Assembly: GCA_024363285.1 (NCBI GenBank)
Contig: AP024710.1
Location: 372,001-436,000 of the forward strand
Direction: 5' to 3'
DNA: 64,000 bases
Origin: Leptolinea sp. HRD-7
GTDB lineage: Bacteria; Chloroflexota; Anaerolineae; Anaerolineales; Anaerolineaceae
Made by a program: the position numbers and the translations under genes. The first letter of the stretch is position 1; every line of letters starts with the position of its first letter. Shown one piece after another: positions 37,039 to 46,800 of this stretch. Under the pieces are notes generated by a model that saw only the letters and a program-made list of their open reading frames with translations, did not search any database and was not told the DNA's origin.

Positions 37039-37482
37039 ATGCCATCCATTGTTGTTATCAATGATGAAGGATCTGTTCTTTACCAAAATGTGGTCGAAGA
37101 TGTTCAGGATTTGGTAAAGATCATCCGGGATGGCAGTAATATACCTGATTGTGCTTTGGATGATTGCCCAGAAGTGCAGGTTAATGGCTTGATTGTTCTC
37201 GCGGGTCAGCCACCGAAACCAAAAAGGAAGGCACCGGCCTTATCAGTACGCCAGATCAGCGTTTTGCAACTACTGGCAAGGGCATGTACGCCAGAACAAA
37301 TAGCACTGAAACTAGGGTTGACCGAATCGACAATTCGATTACACATCAGTGCTTTGAAAAAGAAATTTGGGACAGATAGCCGTGACCAGATGATGGCGAT
37401 GGCGGGTCAATTAGGTTTATGCGATCCTTTTGAAACAAGCCCGGTCCATGATCAGCAGGAGGATCAGGCACGGTCGAGATGA
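37039..37482 (+). CDS. LuxR-type HTH regulator
   Basis: 147 residues, with GGGGAGG ten bases before the ATG. The C-terminal LuxR HTH covers about 72-130: LSVRQISVLQLLARACTPEQ, then IALKLGLTESTIRLHISALK. The N-terminal 70 residues are short and do not form a full receiver domain (only about half the length, no clear phospho-Asp), so it is not a standard response regulator. Sits between the recombination module and the BREX operon and may regulate either. Confidence 0.8.
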   Translation: MPSIVVINDEGSVLYQNVVEDVQDLVKIIRDGSNIPDCALDDCPEVQVNGLIVLAGQPPKPKRKAPALSVRQISVLQLLARACTPEQIALKLGLTESTIRLHISALKKKFGTDSRDQMMAMAGQLGLCDPFETSPVHDQQEDQARSR

Positions 37483-37591
37483 TCTGATGAAGTGAAGGGG
37501 GATTCGTTGTCAGATTGAAGAAAATATTATATGATTAGAGGCGAACATATTTTTCATATTCCACATCGAAATCCTTGAAAAGTAAAGCCAC

Positions 37592-38008
37592 ATGTCCAAC
37601 TTTCCGGCCTGGTTTAACAGAGCGTACAAACGATGGAGCCGATCCCAGGCGGGTGAGGAAGATTTCATAGCCTTTTGCGATTTGTTAGGCTATCCACCTT
37701 CCAAGGTATTGGGTTGGTTACATGGTGAGTTTTTGCCTGAAGGTCCAGAAATTCTGAGTATTGCGGGGACACTCGGAACAGAGGTTTATTCAACCCTTGG
37801 TCTTCCTGCAGTGGATCCTGAATTAATGAAGATTTATCATGCCTTCTCTCATTTACATGGTGAGTTTCGAAGTCGTCTGGCTCAGGCACTTTGGGAAGCA
37901 GAGAATGAAATGAAAGAGAAGGGTATCTCAGCTAGTTCGCCGGTTGCAGGGGGAATACTCAGTGCTGCATTTACCAAATGGGGTATTGCGCCAAACCCAG
38001 AGCAATAA
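37592..38008 (+). CDS. XRE-like regulatory protein
   Basis: 138 residues. The N-terminal half has a weak Cro/C1-like HTH shape: DFIAFCDLLGYPPSKVLGWL followed by a GPEILSIAGTLGTEVYSTLG helix pair, as in short repressors of mobile elements. The C-terminal half is helical without known motif. It lies upstream of the BREX promoter on the same strand, so it could contribute to control of the operon. The family call is tentative. Confidence 0.5.
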   Translation: MSNFPAWFNRAYKRWSRSQAGEEDFIAFCDLLGYPPSKVLGWLHGEFLPEGPEILSIAGTLGTEVYSTLGLPAVDPELMKIYHAFSHLHGEFRSRLAQALWEAENEMKEKGISASSPVAGGILSAAFTKWGIAPNPEQ

Positions 38009-38047
38009 TCCCGATTTTCTTAGCTTATTTGATTAGCAACTATCAAT

Positions 38048-38076
38048 AATGAGTATATAATTTCTTTATACTCATT
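38048..38076 (+). promoter_or_regulatory. BREX operon promoter within an inverted repeat
   Basis: Perfect 10-bp arms AATGAGTATA (38048-38057) and TATACTCATT (38067-38076) with a 9-nt loop. A consensus -10 TATAAT occupies 38056-38061, inside the repeat. The -35 is weak (TTAGCA at 38033-38038, 17-nt spacing). The site ends 23 nt before the first gene of the operon and is the obvious operator, perhaps for the HTH protein it encodes. Confidence 0.7.
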
Positions 38077-38099
38077 CTTTTGATTTAAAAGAAGGTATT

Positions 38100-38324
38100 A
38101 TGGACGACTTTCCACAAGTACTAACGATTGAAGAAGCATCAAAATACCTTCGCATCCCTCTCTCCACACTTTATAAACTTGCGCAGGATGGAAAAATACC
38201 ATGCCAAAAAGTTGGAAGGCATTGGCGATTTAGAAAAGAAAGAATAGATAACTGGTTGGATGATACGATAGCCAAATCAAAAAAACAAACCCCGATTGAC
38301 GACGAGGAGCAACATGGATGCTGA
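38100..38324 (+). CDS. Excisionase-like HTH protein heading the BREX operon
   Basis: 74 residues. The helix-turn-helix of excisionase/MerR-like proteins (HTH_17) fills the protein: LTIEEASKYLRIPLSTLYKL, then GKIPCQKVGRHWRFRKERID and NWLDD. Its stop lies inside the brxE gene (11-nt overlap), so it is part of the operon. BREX loci often carry a regulator at this position; the described ones (BrxR) are WYL-domain proteins, so this short HTH is a different solution. Confidence 0.82.
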   Translation: MDDFPQVLTIEEASKYLRIPLSTLYKLAQDGKIPCQKVGRHWRFRKERIDNWLDDTIAKSKKQTPIDDEEQHGC

Positions 38325-38823
38325 ATTAGTCGAAAGACTTGCAAAGTTAAGATTAATCATTGGGTATCTTGGGGAACGGGAACAGTTCGGTTGGTGGCAG
38401 AGTTCATTTTTTACACAAGGAAGCAATGCTTTCCTTTCTCCGCTTTTTAGCCGAACACAAACTTTGGCCCAATGTAATGGCGTGACACACGCTGCAGCTC
38501 TAGTGCACGACGAGCGGATTGGCATTGGTCATGTTTATCATCTTTTTCGACTGCCAGAAGAGATTGAGCAAGGAATCCACCGATCGCTCCAGGAGCCAGC
38601 TTTATACCAATCAGTTCAAAAGAATATTACCAAATCAGAAACAGCTTTGGATTCCTTGCGAAAGTTAGTTGGTTCTCAATTACCAATTGAGATCGGTCCA
38701 ATCCGAGTTGGAAACATTGTAGCGCTGCGCGACTTAAATTCCTGGCAAAAAGTAGCCGGTGCATACTTGTATGGTTTTGAAAATAAAACCGTAGTTTGTC
38801 CATATTTTTCAGATGTCCTATGA
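38314..38823 (+). CDS. brxE: BREX protein BrxE
   Basis: 169 residues from the ATG at 38314, with GAGGAG just upstream. The pattern LRLIIGYLGEREQFGWWQSS, then VHDERIGIGHVYHLFRLPEE, matches the small BrxE family as I know it. BrxE marks BREX type 6 loci, and its biochemical role is unknown. Here it precedes brxA with a 4-nt overlap (ATGA). Its presence ahead of an otherwise type-1-like gene order is unusual. Confidence 0.82.
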   Translation: MDAELVERLAKLRLIIGYLGEREQFGWWQSSFFTQGSNAFLSPLFSRTQTLAQCNGVTHAAALVHDERIGIGHVYHLFRLPEEIEQGIHRSLQEPALYQSVQKNITKSETALDSLRKLVGSQLPIEIGPIRVGNIVALRDLNSWQKVAGAYLYGFENKTVVCPYFSDVL

Positions 38824-39605
38824 TCAATGAAAAGTACACTACAAAACTAGGTTCTGGACAGGGAATCATTGAAGAGACTTTTGCACTACTCAATTTATGG
38901 TCTCCAGGAATGAATGGATCTGACCTCTATAAGGTGGCACTTGGATCGGGATTGTTCCCTAACATTTCAGCGCGACGTTTAAAGAATCTAATTTTTGAAG
39001 GCTTTGCCCCCCGTTATTTATGCCAGGATGCTCAACCATTGAAGAATATCAAAGCATTGCAGAATGGGTTATCGAATAAAGAAATTAATCAAATTTTATA
39101 TTTATATACCTGCAGAAATCATAAAATTCTTCACGATTTTGTTAAAGAAATCTATTGGGCTACATATTCATCGGGTCAAAATTTTTTGTCAATTGATGAG
39201 GCACGGAATTTTGTTATTCGGGCTAATCAAGATGGGAAAACGAGCAGACCATGGGGCGCCAGTATGATACAACGAGTTCCCATTTATTTAGTCGGCACAT
39301 GTTCTGATTTTGGGTTACTGGAAAACAAGAAAAATTCAATTCGAAAAATCCTGCCTTTCAGAATCGAACCAAAAGTATCGATTTTCTTGTCCTATGATCT
39401 CCATTTCTCCGGCCACGGCGATAATAGTGTGCTAAGTCATCCAGATTGGGGATTATTTGGTATGGACCGCAGTGATGTATTGAATGAAATGAAACAGCTA
39501 GCCTTAAAAGGTTGGTTTATTATTCAATCCGCTGGAGATGTGACTCGTATAGGCTGGCAATATCAGAGTATGGAGGAAGTAATTGATGCCCTCAATAAGA
39601 GATAA
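38820..39605 (+). CDS. brxA: BREX protein BrxA (DUF1819)
   Basis: 261 residues from the ATG that overlaps the brxE stop. Family features include IIEETFALLNLWSPGMNG near the start, RRLKNLIFEGFAPRY, and the conserved end LSHPDWGLFGMDRSDVLNEM with GDVTRIGWQYQSMEEVIDAL. BrxA is a small DNA-binding protein of type 1 BREX, and its precise function in defence is not settled. The stop lies inside the brxB gene. Confidence 0.88.
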   Translation: MINEKYTTKLGSGQGIIEETFALLNLWSPGMNGSDLYKVALGSGLFPNISARRLKNLIFEGFAPRYLCQDAQPLKNIKALQNGLSNKEINQILYLYTCRNHKILHDFVKEIYWATYSSGQNFLSIDEARNFVIRANQDGKTSRPWGASMIQRVPIYLVGTCSDFGLLENKKNSIRKILPFRIEPKVSIFLSYDLHFSGHGDNSVLSHPDWGLFGMDRSDVLNEMKQLALKGWFIIQSAGDVTRIGWQYQSMEEVIDALNKR

Positions 39606-40158
39606 CTTTGACGAATTGATAGAACGAGTTCGATCTGGTCGAGAATTAGGACACGCCAGTTTTGAACCGATCTATTATTTGATTTTCCATCCCAAGGAAA
39701 TTTTGGATGTGAAGAGGAGTCTGCCAGCCTGGATCGCGAAACTGCGTAATGATGGTTGGGAGGTTGAGCAATTTTCAATCGCCCAGGAAATTCGATCTAT
39801 ATTTGATAGTTCGCCAATGATGAAGATTTGGCTGACCGCAGATAAAAAATCGCCCCTCCAGTGGGATAAAGCCAATCAATCTTTAGCCAATGCCATTACA
39901 AATGGCTCGTTAAAAAGTAGATTAGAGGCTAAGCTGGAACAGGTGAAAGGGAAAAAGAGTACGATTATTCTTGTCACAGATCTCGAAGCGCTTCATCCTT
40001 ATACTCGCATTGGTGCGATTGAGAGTCAACTGTACGGGAAATTCTATGTGCCTACCGTGTTTTTTTACCCGGGTGAACGCACTGGAAAGACGCGATTGAA
40101 ATTCCTGGGTTTTTATCCAGAAGATGGCAATTATCGCTCCGTTCATATCGGCGGCTAA
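39586..40158 (+). CDS. brxB: BREX protein BrxB (DUF1788)
   Basis: 190 residues from the ATG at 39586 (a TTG sits one codon earlier). The start overlaps the brxA stop by 20 nt. The family end is very clear: KTRLKFLGFYPEDGNYRSVH, and LVTDLEALHPYTRIGAIES lies in the middle. BrxB is a core type 1/6 component needed for methylation and defence, with unknown enzymology. Normal length for the family. Confidence 0.92.
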   Translation: MPSIRDNFDELIERVRSGRELGHASFEPIYYLIFHPKEILDVKRSLPAWIAKLRNDGWEVEQFSIAQEIRSIFDSSPMMKIWLTADKKSPLQWDKANQSLANAITNGSLKSRLEAKLEQVKGKKSTIILVTDLEALHPYTRIGAIESQLYGKFYVPTVFFYPGERTGKTRLKFLGFYPEDGNYRSVHIGG

Positions 40159-40176
40159 AAAGGAGTATCAGGGGCT

Positions 40177-43100
40177 ATGCAGATCAAAACATTATTTGAC
40201 CCATCGAAAGACATCTACCGCAATATCGAAAAGGTGATTACCTATAACGCTTCGCAAGAAGTTCGCCTAAAAGCGGAAATCACCGAATACATTGTTACTG
40301 AAAGCATTGAAGATCAGTTCGAACGGTTGCTGACCAAAATGCAACAGGCAATGGATAGCGGCGGCGAGAATGAGGTAGGGGTCTGGGTTTCTGGCTTCTA
40401 TGGTTCTGGTAAGTCGTCCTTCACGAAATATCTTGGCTTAGCATTGGACCAGAACGTGCAAATTGAGGGGACGCGGTTCTTGAAATATTTACAAGACCGC
40501 ATGAACAAGCCACAGACGCGAGCGTTGTTATCCACGGTAGCTAACCGCTTTCCGGCCGCGGTTGTCCTTCTCGATCTGGCAAGTGAAATGCTGGCCGGCG
40601 CAACGATGGAGGAGGTCTCAACCGTTCTGTATTATAAAGTTCTGCAATGGGCTGGCTATTCGCGAAATTTAAAGGTGGCAGCATTTGAAAGACGGTTGAA
40701 AAGAGACAACCGGTATGAGGAGTTCACAAGCCGGATTCAAAACGAACTTGGTGTATCCTGGAAAGAAGTTCAAAACGATCCTTTAGTGATAGACAGCTTG
40801 ATTCCCGAAATCGCACATGACTTTTATCCCCAGTTATTCAAAACGGCCAGTGCCTTTAATACCGAAACCACCGATTTCGTCCGTTTTGAAAATGAACGCG
40901 TCAAAGAAATGATCGATATCGTTCGAGAGGCGACTGGAAAAGAATACATAGTATTTATCATTGATGAGGTAGGTCAATATGTCAGCGCACGTCCAAATCT
41001 GATCTTAAATCTGGATGGGCTGGCAAAAAACCTGAAAAATATCGGCAACGGTAAAGTGTGGATCCTCGGAACTGCACAACAAACCCTTACCGAAGATGAT
41101 CCACGCGCATCTTTGAACTCACCCGAATTGTATAAACTCAAGGATCGTTTTCCAATCCAGATTGACCTTGAATCCAGCGATATCCGCGAAATTTGCTACC
41201 GCCGTTTATTGGGTAAATCACCGGATGGGGAAAAAGCCCTTGGCGCAATCTTCGAAAAACATGGTCAGGAATTAAGATTTAATACCAAACTCGAAGATGC
41301 CAAGTATTACGACGCAGACTTCGATAAAGTTACCTTCACCAATCTCTACCCATTCCTACCGGCTCACTTTGATATCTTGCTGCACCTATTAGGCGCCCTG
41401 GCGAAATCTACAGGCGGAATTGGACTTCGCTCCGCCATTAAAGTGATCCAGGATATCCTGATCGAAGGTCCAGATGGCCAACCGCCTGTCGCGAACCAAC
41501 CAATCGGTTGGCTGGCCACGACGGTTACATTGTATGATGCACTTGAAAAAGACATTCGCCGGGCCGCTCCATCCATTCATAAAGCGGTTGCAAAGGCCCT
41601 CATTCGCTTCCCCGATTCGGCAATTCATCAGGAAATCGCCAAGACTGTAGCGATCCTTCAAATATTGGGGAACATGCCAGTAACGGTACAAAACATTGCC
41701 AGCCTGACTCATCCCAGGGTTGATGCAGCATCCCGTCATGATGAGGTCGAATCGGCTGTCAAGGATCTCATCTCTGATGGATTTGTTCCTTTTGGTGAAA
41801 AAGATGGGAATCTGTGCTTTTTCAGCGAAAAGATTAATGATATCGATCAGGAACGGGCGCAAATTCCCTTACGTTCGATTGAAACCCGGCGGATTCAAAA
41901 TGAGGGGTTGCGAGAGGTGTTCAGCCCACTTCCCTCTGTCCGGCTGCACAACACTCTCTCCGTAACCTCCGGGTTGAAATCATCTACCGGGTCTATCCTG
42001 ACGAATCTTGCCGGCGAGAAGGAAACGATTCAAACCGTGGTGGAATTAGTCGCTCCTGAGGATTATGAGGGAGCCCGTACCCGCCTGGTTGAGGAATCTC
42101 GTCAGCGTAGTTCGCAATACACGATCTATTTATTGGGAAGAACGGTCAACGAGATCAACGATCTGGTATCCGAAATTTATAGAAGCCGTGAAATTGTTCA
42201 ACGATATCGCAATGACCCAGATCAGGAAGTGAAAGAGTATTGTTCAGCCCAGACCGACCGCGCCAATGTTTTAAGCGGTGACCTGGAGCATTTGTTGAAA
42301 AACTGCTTAAGCCAGGGATCCTTTATCTTCCGCGGTCAGGTAACGGCAGCAGACAGCCTGGATCATGACCTGGTTGAAGCGGCGAAAAAGCATTTAAGCA
42401 CAGTGGCCGAACAAGTCTTTGATCGCTACAATGAGGCGCCCGTCAGAGCAGATACGAATATTGCCGAAAAATTCCTGAAAGCCGGCAATTTAAAAGCAAT
42501 CGACTCCAACATCGATCCGCTCTCTCTCGTCCAGGTGGTGGGTGGAACGCCTCGCATCAATACCAATCATAAAGCTCTGATCAGCATTCGAGACTTCATC
42601 GACCGCAATGGCTCAGTGGATGGGAAACGTCTGACCGATTATTTTACCGATGCGCCTTTTGGCTGGTCTCCAGATACCTTACGCTACCTGGTGGCAGCAT
42701 TACTGGTCAACGGAGAAATCAAGCTTAAAATCTCCGGGCGGGAAATTAAAGTCAATGGTCAACAGGCAATCGAAGGCCTGCGCACCAATAATTCATTCAA
42801 AACAGTGGGGATTTCACTTCGCGATGGACAGCTTCCACTCGAGGTGCTTGCACGCGCGGCACAACGCCTGACCGATCTGACCGGTGAACCGACCATACCG
42901 CTGGAACAGGAAATCAGCAAATCGGCAGCAAGGCACTTCCCACAATTACAGTTGAAATACGGCCCACTGGTATCAAAGCTGGAGAACCTGGGGCTGCCCG
43001 GTGTGGAGCGCATTCGTGAGCTCAATAAGGATCTGGCGGAGATTTTAGAAACGGATGCCTCGGATGTCCCGCAGCGATTGGGAAGCGAAGAATCCTCACT

Positions 43101-43797
43101 CTTTACGAGCCTCAAATGGGCAGCAGATGTAACCCTGGCGCTCAAAAACGGGCTGGAGGTGACCATTCGCGACCTGCGTGAGCATTGGAAGGAGATCAGA
43201 GCGCTGCCAGATTCAGGAATACCAGGTCAGCTTAGAAACGATGTTGAGGAATCGCTTGCCCAAATTGGTGAACGTCTGGGGCAGGAGAATTTCTATCAGC
43301 ACAGCGCCGACCTGAGCTCTGCATTGACCTCAATCAAGAATCATTTGCGGGATGCGATTGATCAGATGATGGATGCGCAAAAAAACACGATAAAGATCGC
43401 CAAACAAGACCTTCCCGGGTTGTTTGAATGGAATGAATTGACGCACGAAGAACAATCGCAGATTCTTGCCCAATTGGAAGCATTGGCAATTGATGTGACC
43501 AAAGACCTGGCCGGGTTGAAGCAGCTCCTGGGTCAGGAATATACCATCCAGTCACGCGTCAGTGATATCCGAAAAAGAATCGAAGAGGTCGGGCATGAAC
43601 GTCAATTAGCACGTTTGAAAGAAGAGAAGGAACAGGCTGCTCGTGAGGGACGCAGTCGGATTACCCGATCTTTGAATATTCCTACCCGGGTGACCAGCAG
43701 CAGTCAATTGGATGCCTTGATTCAACAGCTTCAGACCCTGAAGACCGAATTGGCACTCTACAATGACATCGAAGTAACCATAGAACTTAAGGACTGA
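40177..43797 (+). CDS. brxC: BREX P-loop ATPase BrxC
   Basis: 1206 residues, the usual size; GGAG lies upstream. Walker A is GFYGSGKSSFTKYLG (73 onward) and the Walker B region reads YIVFIIDEVGQYVSARPN (about 257-274). The remainder is mostly helical, with a long coiled-coil-like end (RKRIEEVGHERQLARLKEEK, about 1130-1150). BrxC is a large AAA+-type ATPase required for BREX activity, thought to act with PglX and PglZ on DNA. Six bases separate its stop from pglX. Confidence 0.95.
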   Translation: MQIKTLFDPSKDIYRNIEKVITYNASQEVRLKAEITEYIVTESIEDQFERLLTKMQQAMDSGGENEVGVWVSGFYGSGKSSFTKYLGLALDQNVQIEGTRFLKYLQDRMNKPQTRALLSTVANRFPAAVVLLDLASEMLAGATMEEVSTVLYYKVLQWAGYSRNLKVAAFERRLKRDNRYEEFTSRIQNELGVSWKEVQNDPLVIDSLIPEIAHDFYPQLFKTASAFNTETTDFVRFENERVKEMIDIVREATGKEYIVFIIDEVGQYVSARPNLILNLDGLAKNLKNIGNGKVWILGTAQQTLTEDDPRASLNSPELYKLKDRFPIQIDLESSDIREICYRRLLGKSPDGEKALGAIFEKHGQELRFNTKLEDAKYYDADFDKVTFTNLYPFLPAHFDILLHLLGALAKSTGGIGLRSAIKVIQDILIEGPDGQPPVANQPIGWLATTVTLYDALEKDIRRAAPSIHKAVAKALIRFPDSAIHQEIAKTVAILQILGNMPVTVQNIASLTHPRVDAASRHDEVESAVKDLISDGFVPFGEKDGNLCFFSEKINDIDQERAQIPLRSIETRRIQNEGLREVFSPLPSVRLHNTLSVTSGLKSSTGSILTNLAGEKETIQTVVELVAPEDYEGARTRLVEESRQRSSQYTIYLLGRTVNEINDLVSEIYRSREIVQRYRNDPDQEVKEYCSAQTDRANVLSGDLEHLLKNCLSQGSFIFRGQVTAADSLDHDLVEAAKKHLSTVAEQVFDRYNEAPVRADTNIAEKFLKAGNLKAIDSNIDPLSLVQVVGGTPRINTNHKALISIRDFIDRNGSVDGKRLTDYFTDAPFGWSPDTLRYLVAALLVNGEIKLKISGREIKVNGQQAIEGLRTNNSFKTVGISLRDGQLPLEVLARAAQRLTDLTGEPTIPLEQEISKSAARHFPQLQLKYGPLVSKLENLGLPGVERIRELNKDLAEILETDASDVPQRLGSEESSLFTSLKWAADVTLALKNGLEVTIRDLREHWKEIRALPDSGIPGQLRNDVEESLAQIGERLGQENFYQHSADLSSALTSIKNHLRDAIDQMMDAQKNTIKIAKQDLPGLFEWNELTHEEQSQILAQLEALAIDVTKDLAGLKQLLGQEYTIQSRVSDIRKRIEEVGHERQLARLKEEKEQAAREGRSRITRSLNIPTRVTSSSQLDALIQQLQTLKTELALYNDIEVTIELKD

Positions 43798-43803
43798 TCC
43801 ATT

Positions 43804-46800
43804 ATGGCATTTGATCAAACCACCCGCAACCGTCTGGCCCGTTTCGTCAGCGATGCCCGCGCTCTTCTGACTGAAGAGTTTACCCGCCAGTTGCAGAATG
43901 AGTACGGCCTTGACCCGGCCCGTGGAGATGTGACGCCGATCGACAGGCTGACCGCTTTAGATGACCGCCGGCGCGAGACGGCGAAGATATTGCGTGAAAC
44001 CCTGGAATACTATCTGGCATCCCTCACCCCAACCCTCTCCCAGAGGGAGAGGGAAGATAACCGGGTGACCTTGGATCGCATCGTGCGCGAGCAGGCGTTT
44101 ACCGTCCTCAACCGGTTGTGCGCGTTGCGCATGTCCGAAGCGCGCGGGCTGGTTTTAGAATCGGTCGCCAAAGGATACCAGTCGAAGGGCTTTCAACTGT
44201 ATGCCCGCCTGGCGGGCAGCGCCCTGGGAGAAACCGGCGAAGCCTACCGGATGTATCTCTTCAGTTTGATGGATGAATTTGCTGTAGACCTGCCGGTGCT
44301 GTTTGACCGTTTCAGCCCGCAGGGACGGCTCTTCCCCCGCGAGGCCACTCTGATAAAGCTCCTGGAGTTGATTAACGACCCGGAGATTGATGCGCTGTGG
44401 GCCGAAGACGAGACCATCGGCTGGATCTACCAGTACTTCAACAGCAAGGAAGAGCGTAAAGCCATGCGCGAAGCCTCACAGGCGCCGCGCAACAGCCGCG
44501 AGCTGGCGGTGCGCAACCAGTTTTTCACCCCGCGCTATGTGGTGGAATTCCTCACCGACAACACCCTGGGGCGCATCTGGTACGAGATGACCAAAGGCGA
44601 GACGGCGCTCAAAGATACCTGCCGCTACCTGGTGCGGCGCAAACATACATTTTTCCTGGAAGAGGGTCAGGAAGCTCCTGAACCGTTCCTGCCAGAACAG
44701 CGGCATGAAACCGACCCTGACCTTGCCCACGAAATGTGGTTACCCCCCAACGATCAGATCACCGACCTGAATACCATTTTCCTCTATGGGTTAACCGCCG
44801 GGGGGTACGATTACGCCCGAAAACAATGGGGAATCGAATGCGGAGACCTGGCCAACGAGAAATTGAAGCAGTATCACGAAACCGGGAAATGGGAAGGAAC
44901 GTTCGATGAATTACGCTGCTGCCTGTTCTTTGAACAGCGCAGGTATCACCATTTTGGCGAGGGTCCAAAAGGGGACGATGCCAAAGCCATTCTGGATCTT
45001 TACCAGGCGATTTGTGAGCGCTGGAACTTTGAAGTCGAATACATTCCCCACCGCCCGCTGAAAGACCCGCGCGAGATCAAGATGCTCGACCCGGCCTGCG
45101 GTTCGATGCACTTTGGCCTGTATGCCTTCGACCTGTTTGAGCAGATTTACACCGAAGCCTGGGAGCTGGAAGACCGCCTGGGAGCAGATGCCCTGCGGCG
45201 CCTGGCGGACCTGGAGCCGTTGCACAAAACCTACCCGGATAAAGAAACTTACCTGAAAGACGTGCCGCGCCTGATCATCGAGCGCAACATCCACGGCGTG
45301 GATATTGACCCGCGCGCGGTGCAAATCGCCGGGCTGAGCCTGTGGCTGCGTGCCCAGAAAAGCTGGCAGGCGCAGGGGCTGCGCCCCGGCGAACGGCCGC
45401 AGATCCGTAAATCGAACGTGGTGTGCGCCGAACCCATGCCCGGTGACCGCCAGATGTTGGAGGAATTTTTAGCCACCCTGCGCGGCGAAGGGTTGGAAGC
45501 GCTGATGCGCAAAGCCTGGCATGTGCCAGCCGACCAGAAAGTACGCGCCACACCGCAGATGGCGGATGCTTTGGCGAAGCTTGTGCGCACCGTCTGGCAA
45601 GAGATGGAACTGGCCGGTGAAGCTGGTAGCCTGTTAAAAATTGAAGAGACGCTGCGCAATGCGATTACGACGGCTCGTAAGGAATCGGAGGAAAAATCAC
45701 CTCTATTCCGGGTGTTGGAATATGGCTTGAGTGAATCTACAAAAGAGAAGTATGTGCAGGTGGTAGCTGGGGAAGATCAAGAGTTCTTTGACCGGGCTGA
45801 AGGATTGGTATTAGCCGCTCTCAAAGATTATGCTGAGCAAGCAGTGAATGGCGAAGGTTATCAACGCCGTTTATTTGCAGGGGATGCAATTCAAGGCTTT
45901 GATTTTATTAACGGCTGTCGAAATAGATATGATGTCATTTTAATGAATCCACCTTTCGGTGAATTTTCAGAACGCTCAAAACCAATTTATAAGACCAACA
46001 GAATTATTGATATTTATGCTGCTTTTATTATCCGAGGTCTGGAATTTATCAAAGAACTTGGCTTCCTTGGTGTAATTTCAAATCGGACTTTTCTAACATT
46101 ATCTGGGCATCAAGTTGTCCGTGAAATGATAAATTCAGATATAAATCATATACAACTCGTCGCTGATTTGGGTTCAAACGTTCTTGATTCCGCACTCGTA
46201 GAAGCTGCCGCCTCAGTGATAAATAAGGGGTTAAATGGGTACACTTCTCAAATACAATTTTTCCCATGTTATTCTTATCTGGATAAAGAATCATCTTTAT
46301 ACTCAATGATTGAAACCGGAAAAGATGTTATTGTAAGGCGATCTGATTACTTTGATAAACTTCCATCAAAACCGCTTGCTTATTGGTTGCCCGAGAAAAT
46401 CCTAGAATTATTTGTAAAAAACCCATCATTGGAAACGAATCATGCAAAAGCGTGGCAGGGATTGATAACATCTGATGATTTTCGATTTGCCAGGCTAAGA
46501 TGGGAAATAGATGCTAATGAAATCTCACCCCAAAAAAGATGGGTATATTTTCCAAAGGGAGGCGAATTTAGTCCGTTTTATGAAGATATTCATCTAGTCA
46601 TAAATTGGAAAAATTCTGGCCAAGAGATTGTTAATTTTTTCGATGAAAATGGGAACCTTCGTTCAAGACCTCAAAGTATAAATCATTATTATCGAAAAGG
46701 ATTGACTTACCCATGGAGAACATCTCTTGGTTTTGCTCCAAGAGTACTTCCAAAGAATTGTATTTTTGCTGCGCAAGGGTCAGCCATTCTCTCTTTATCT

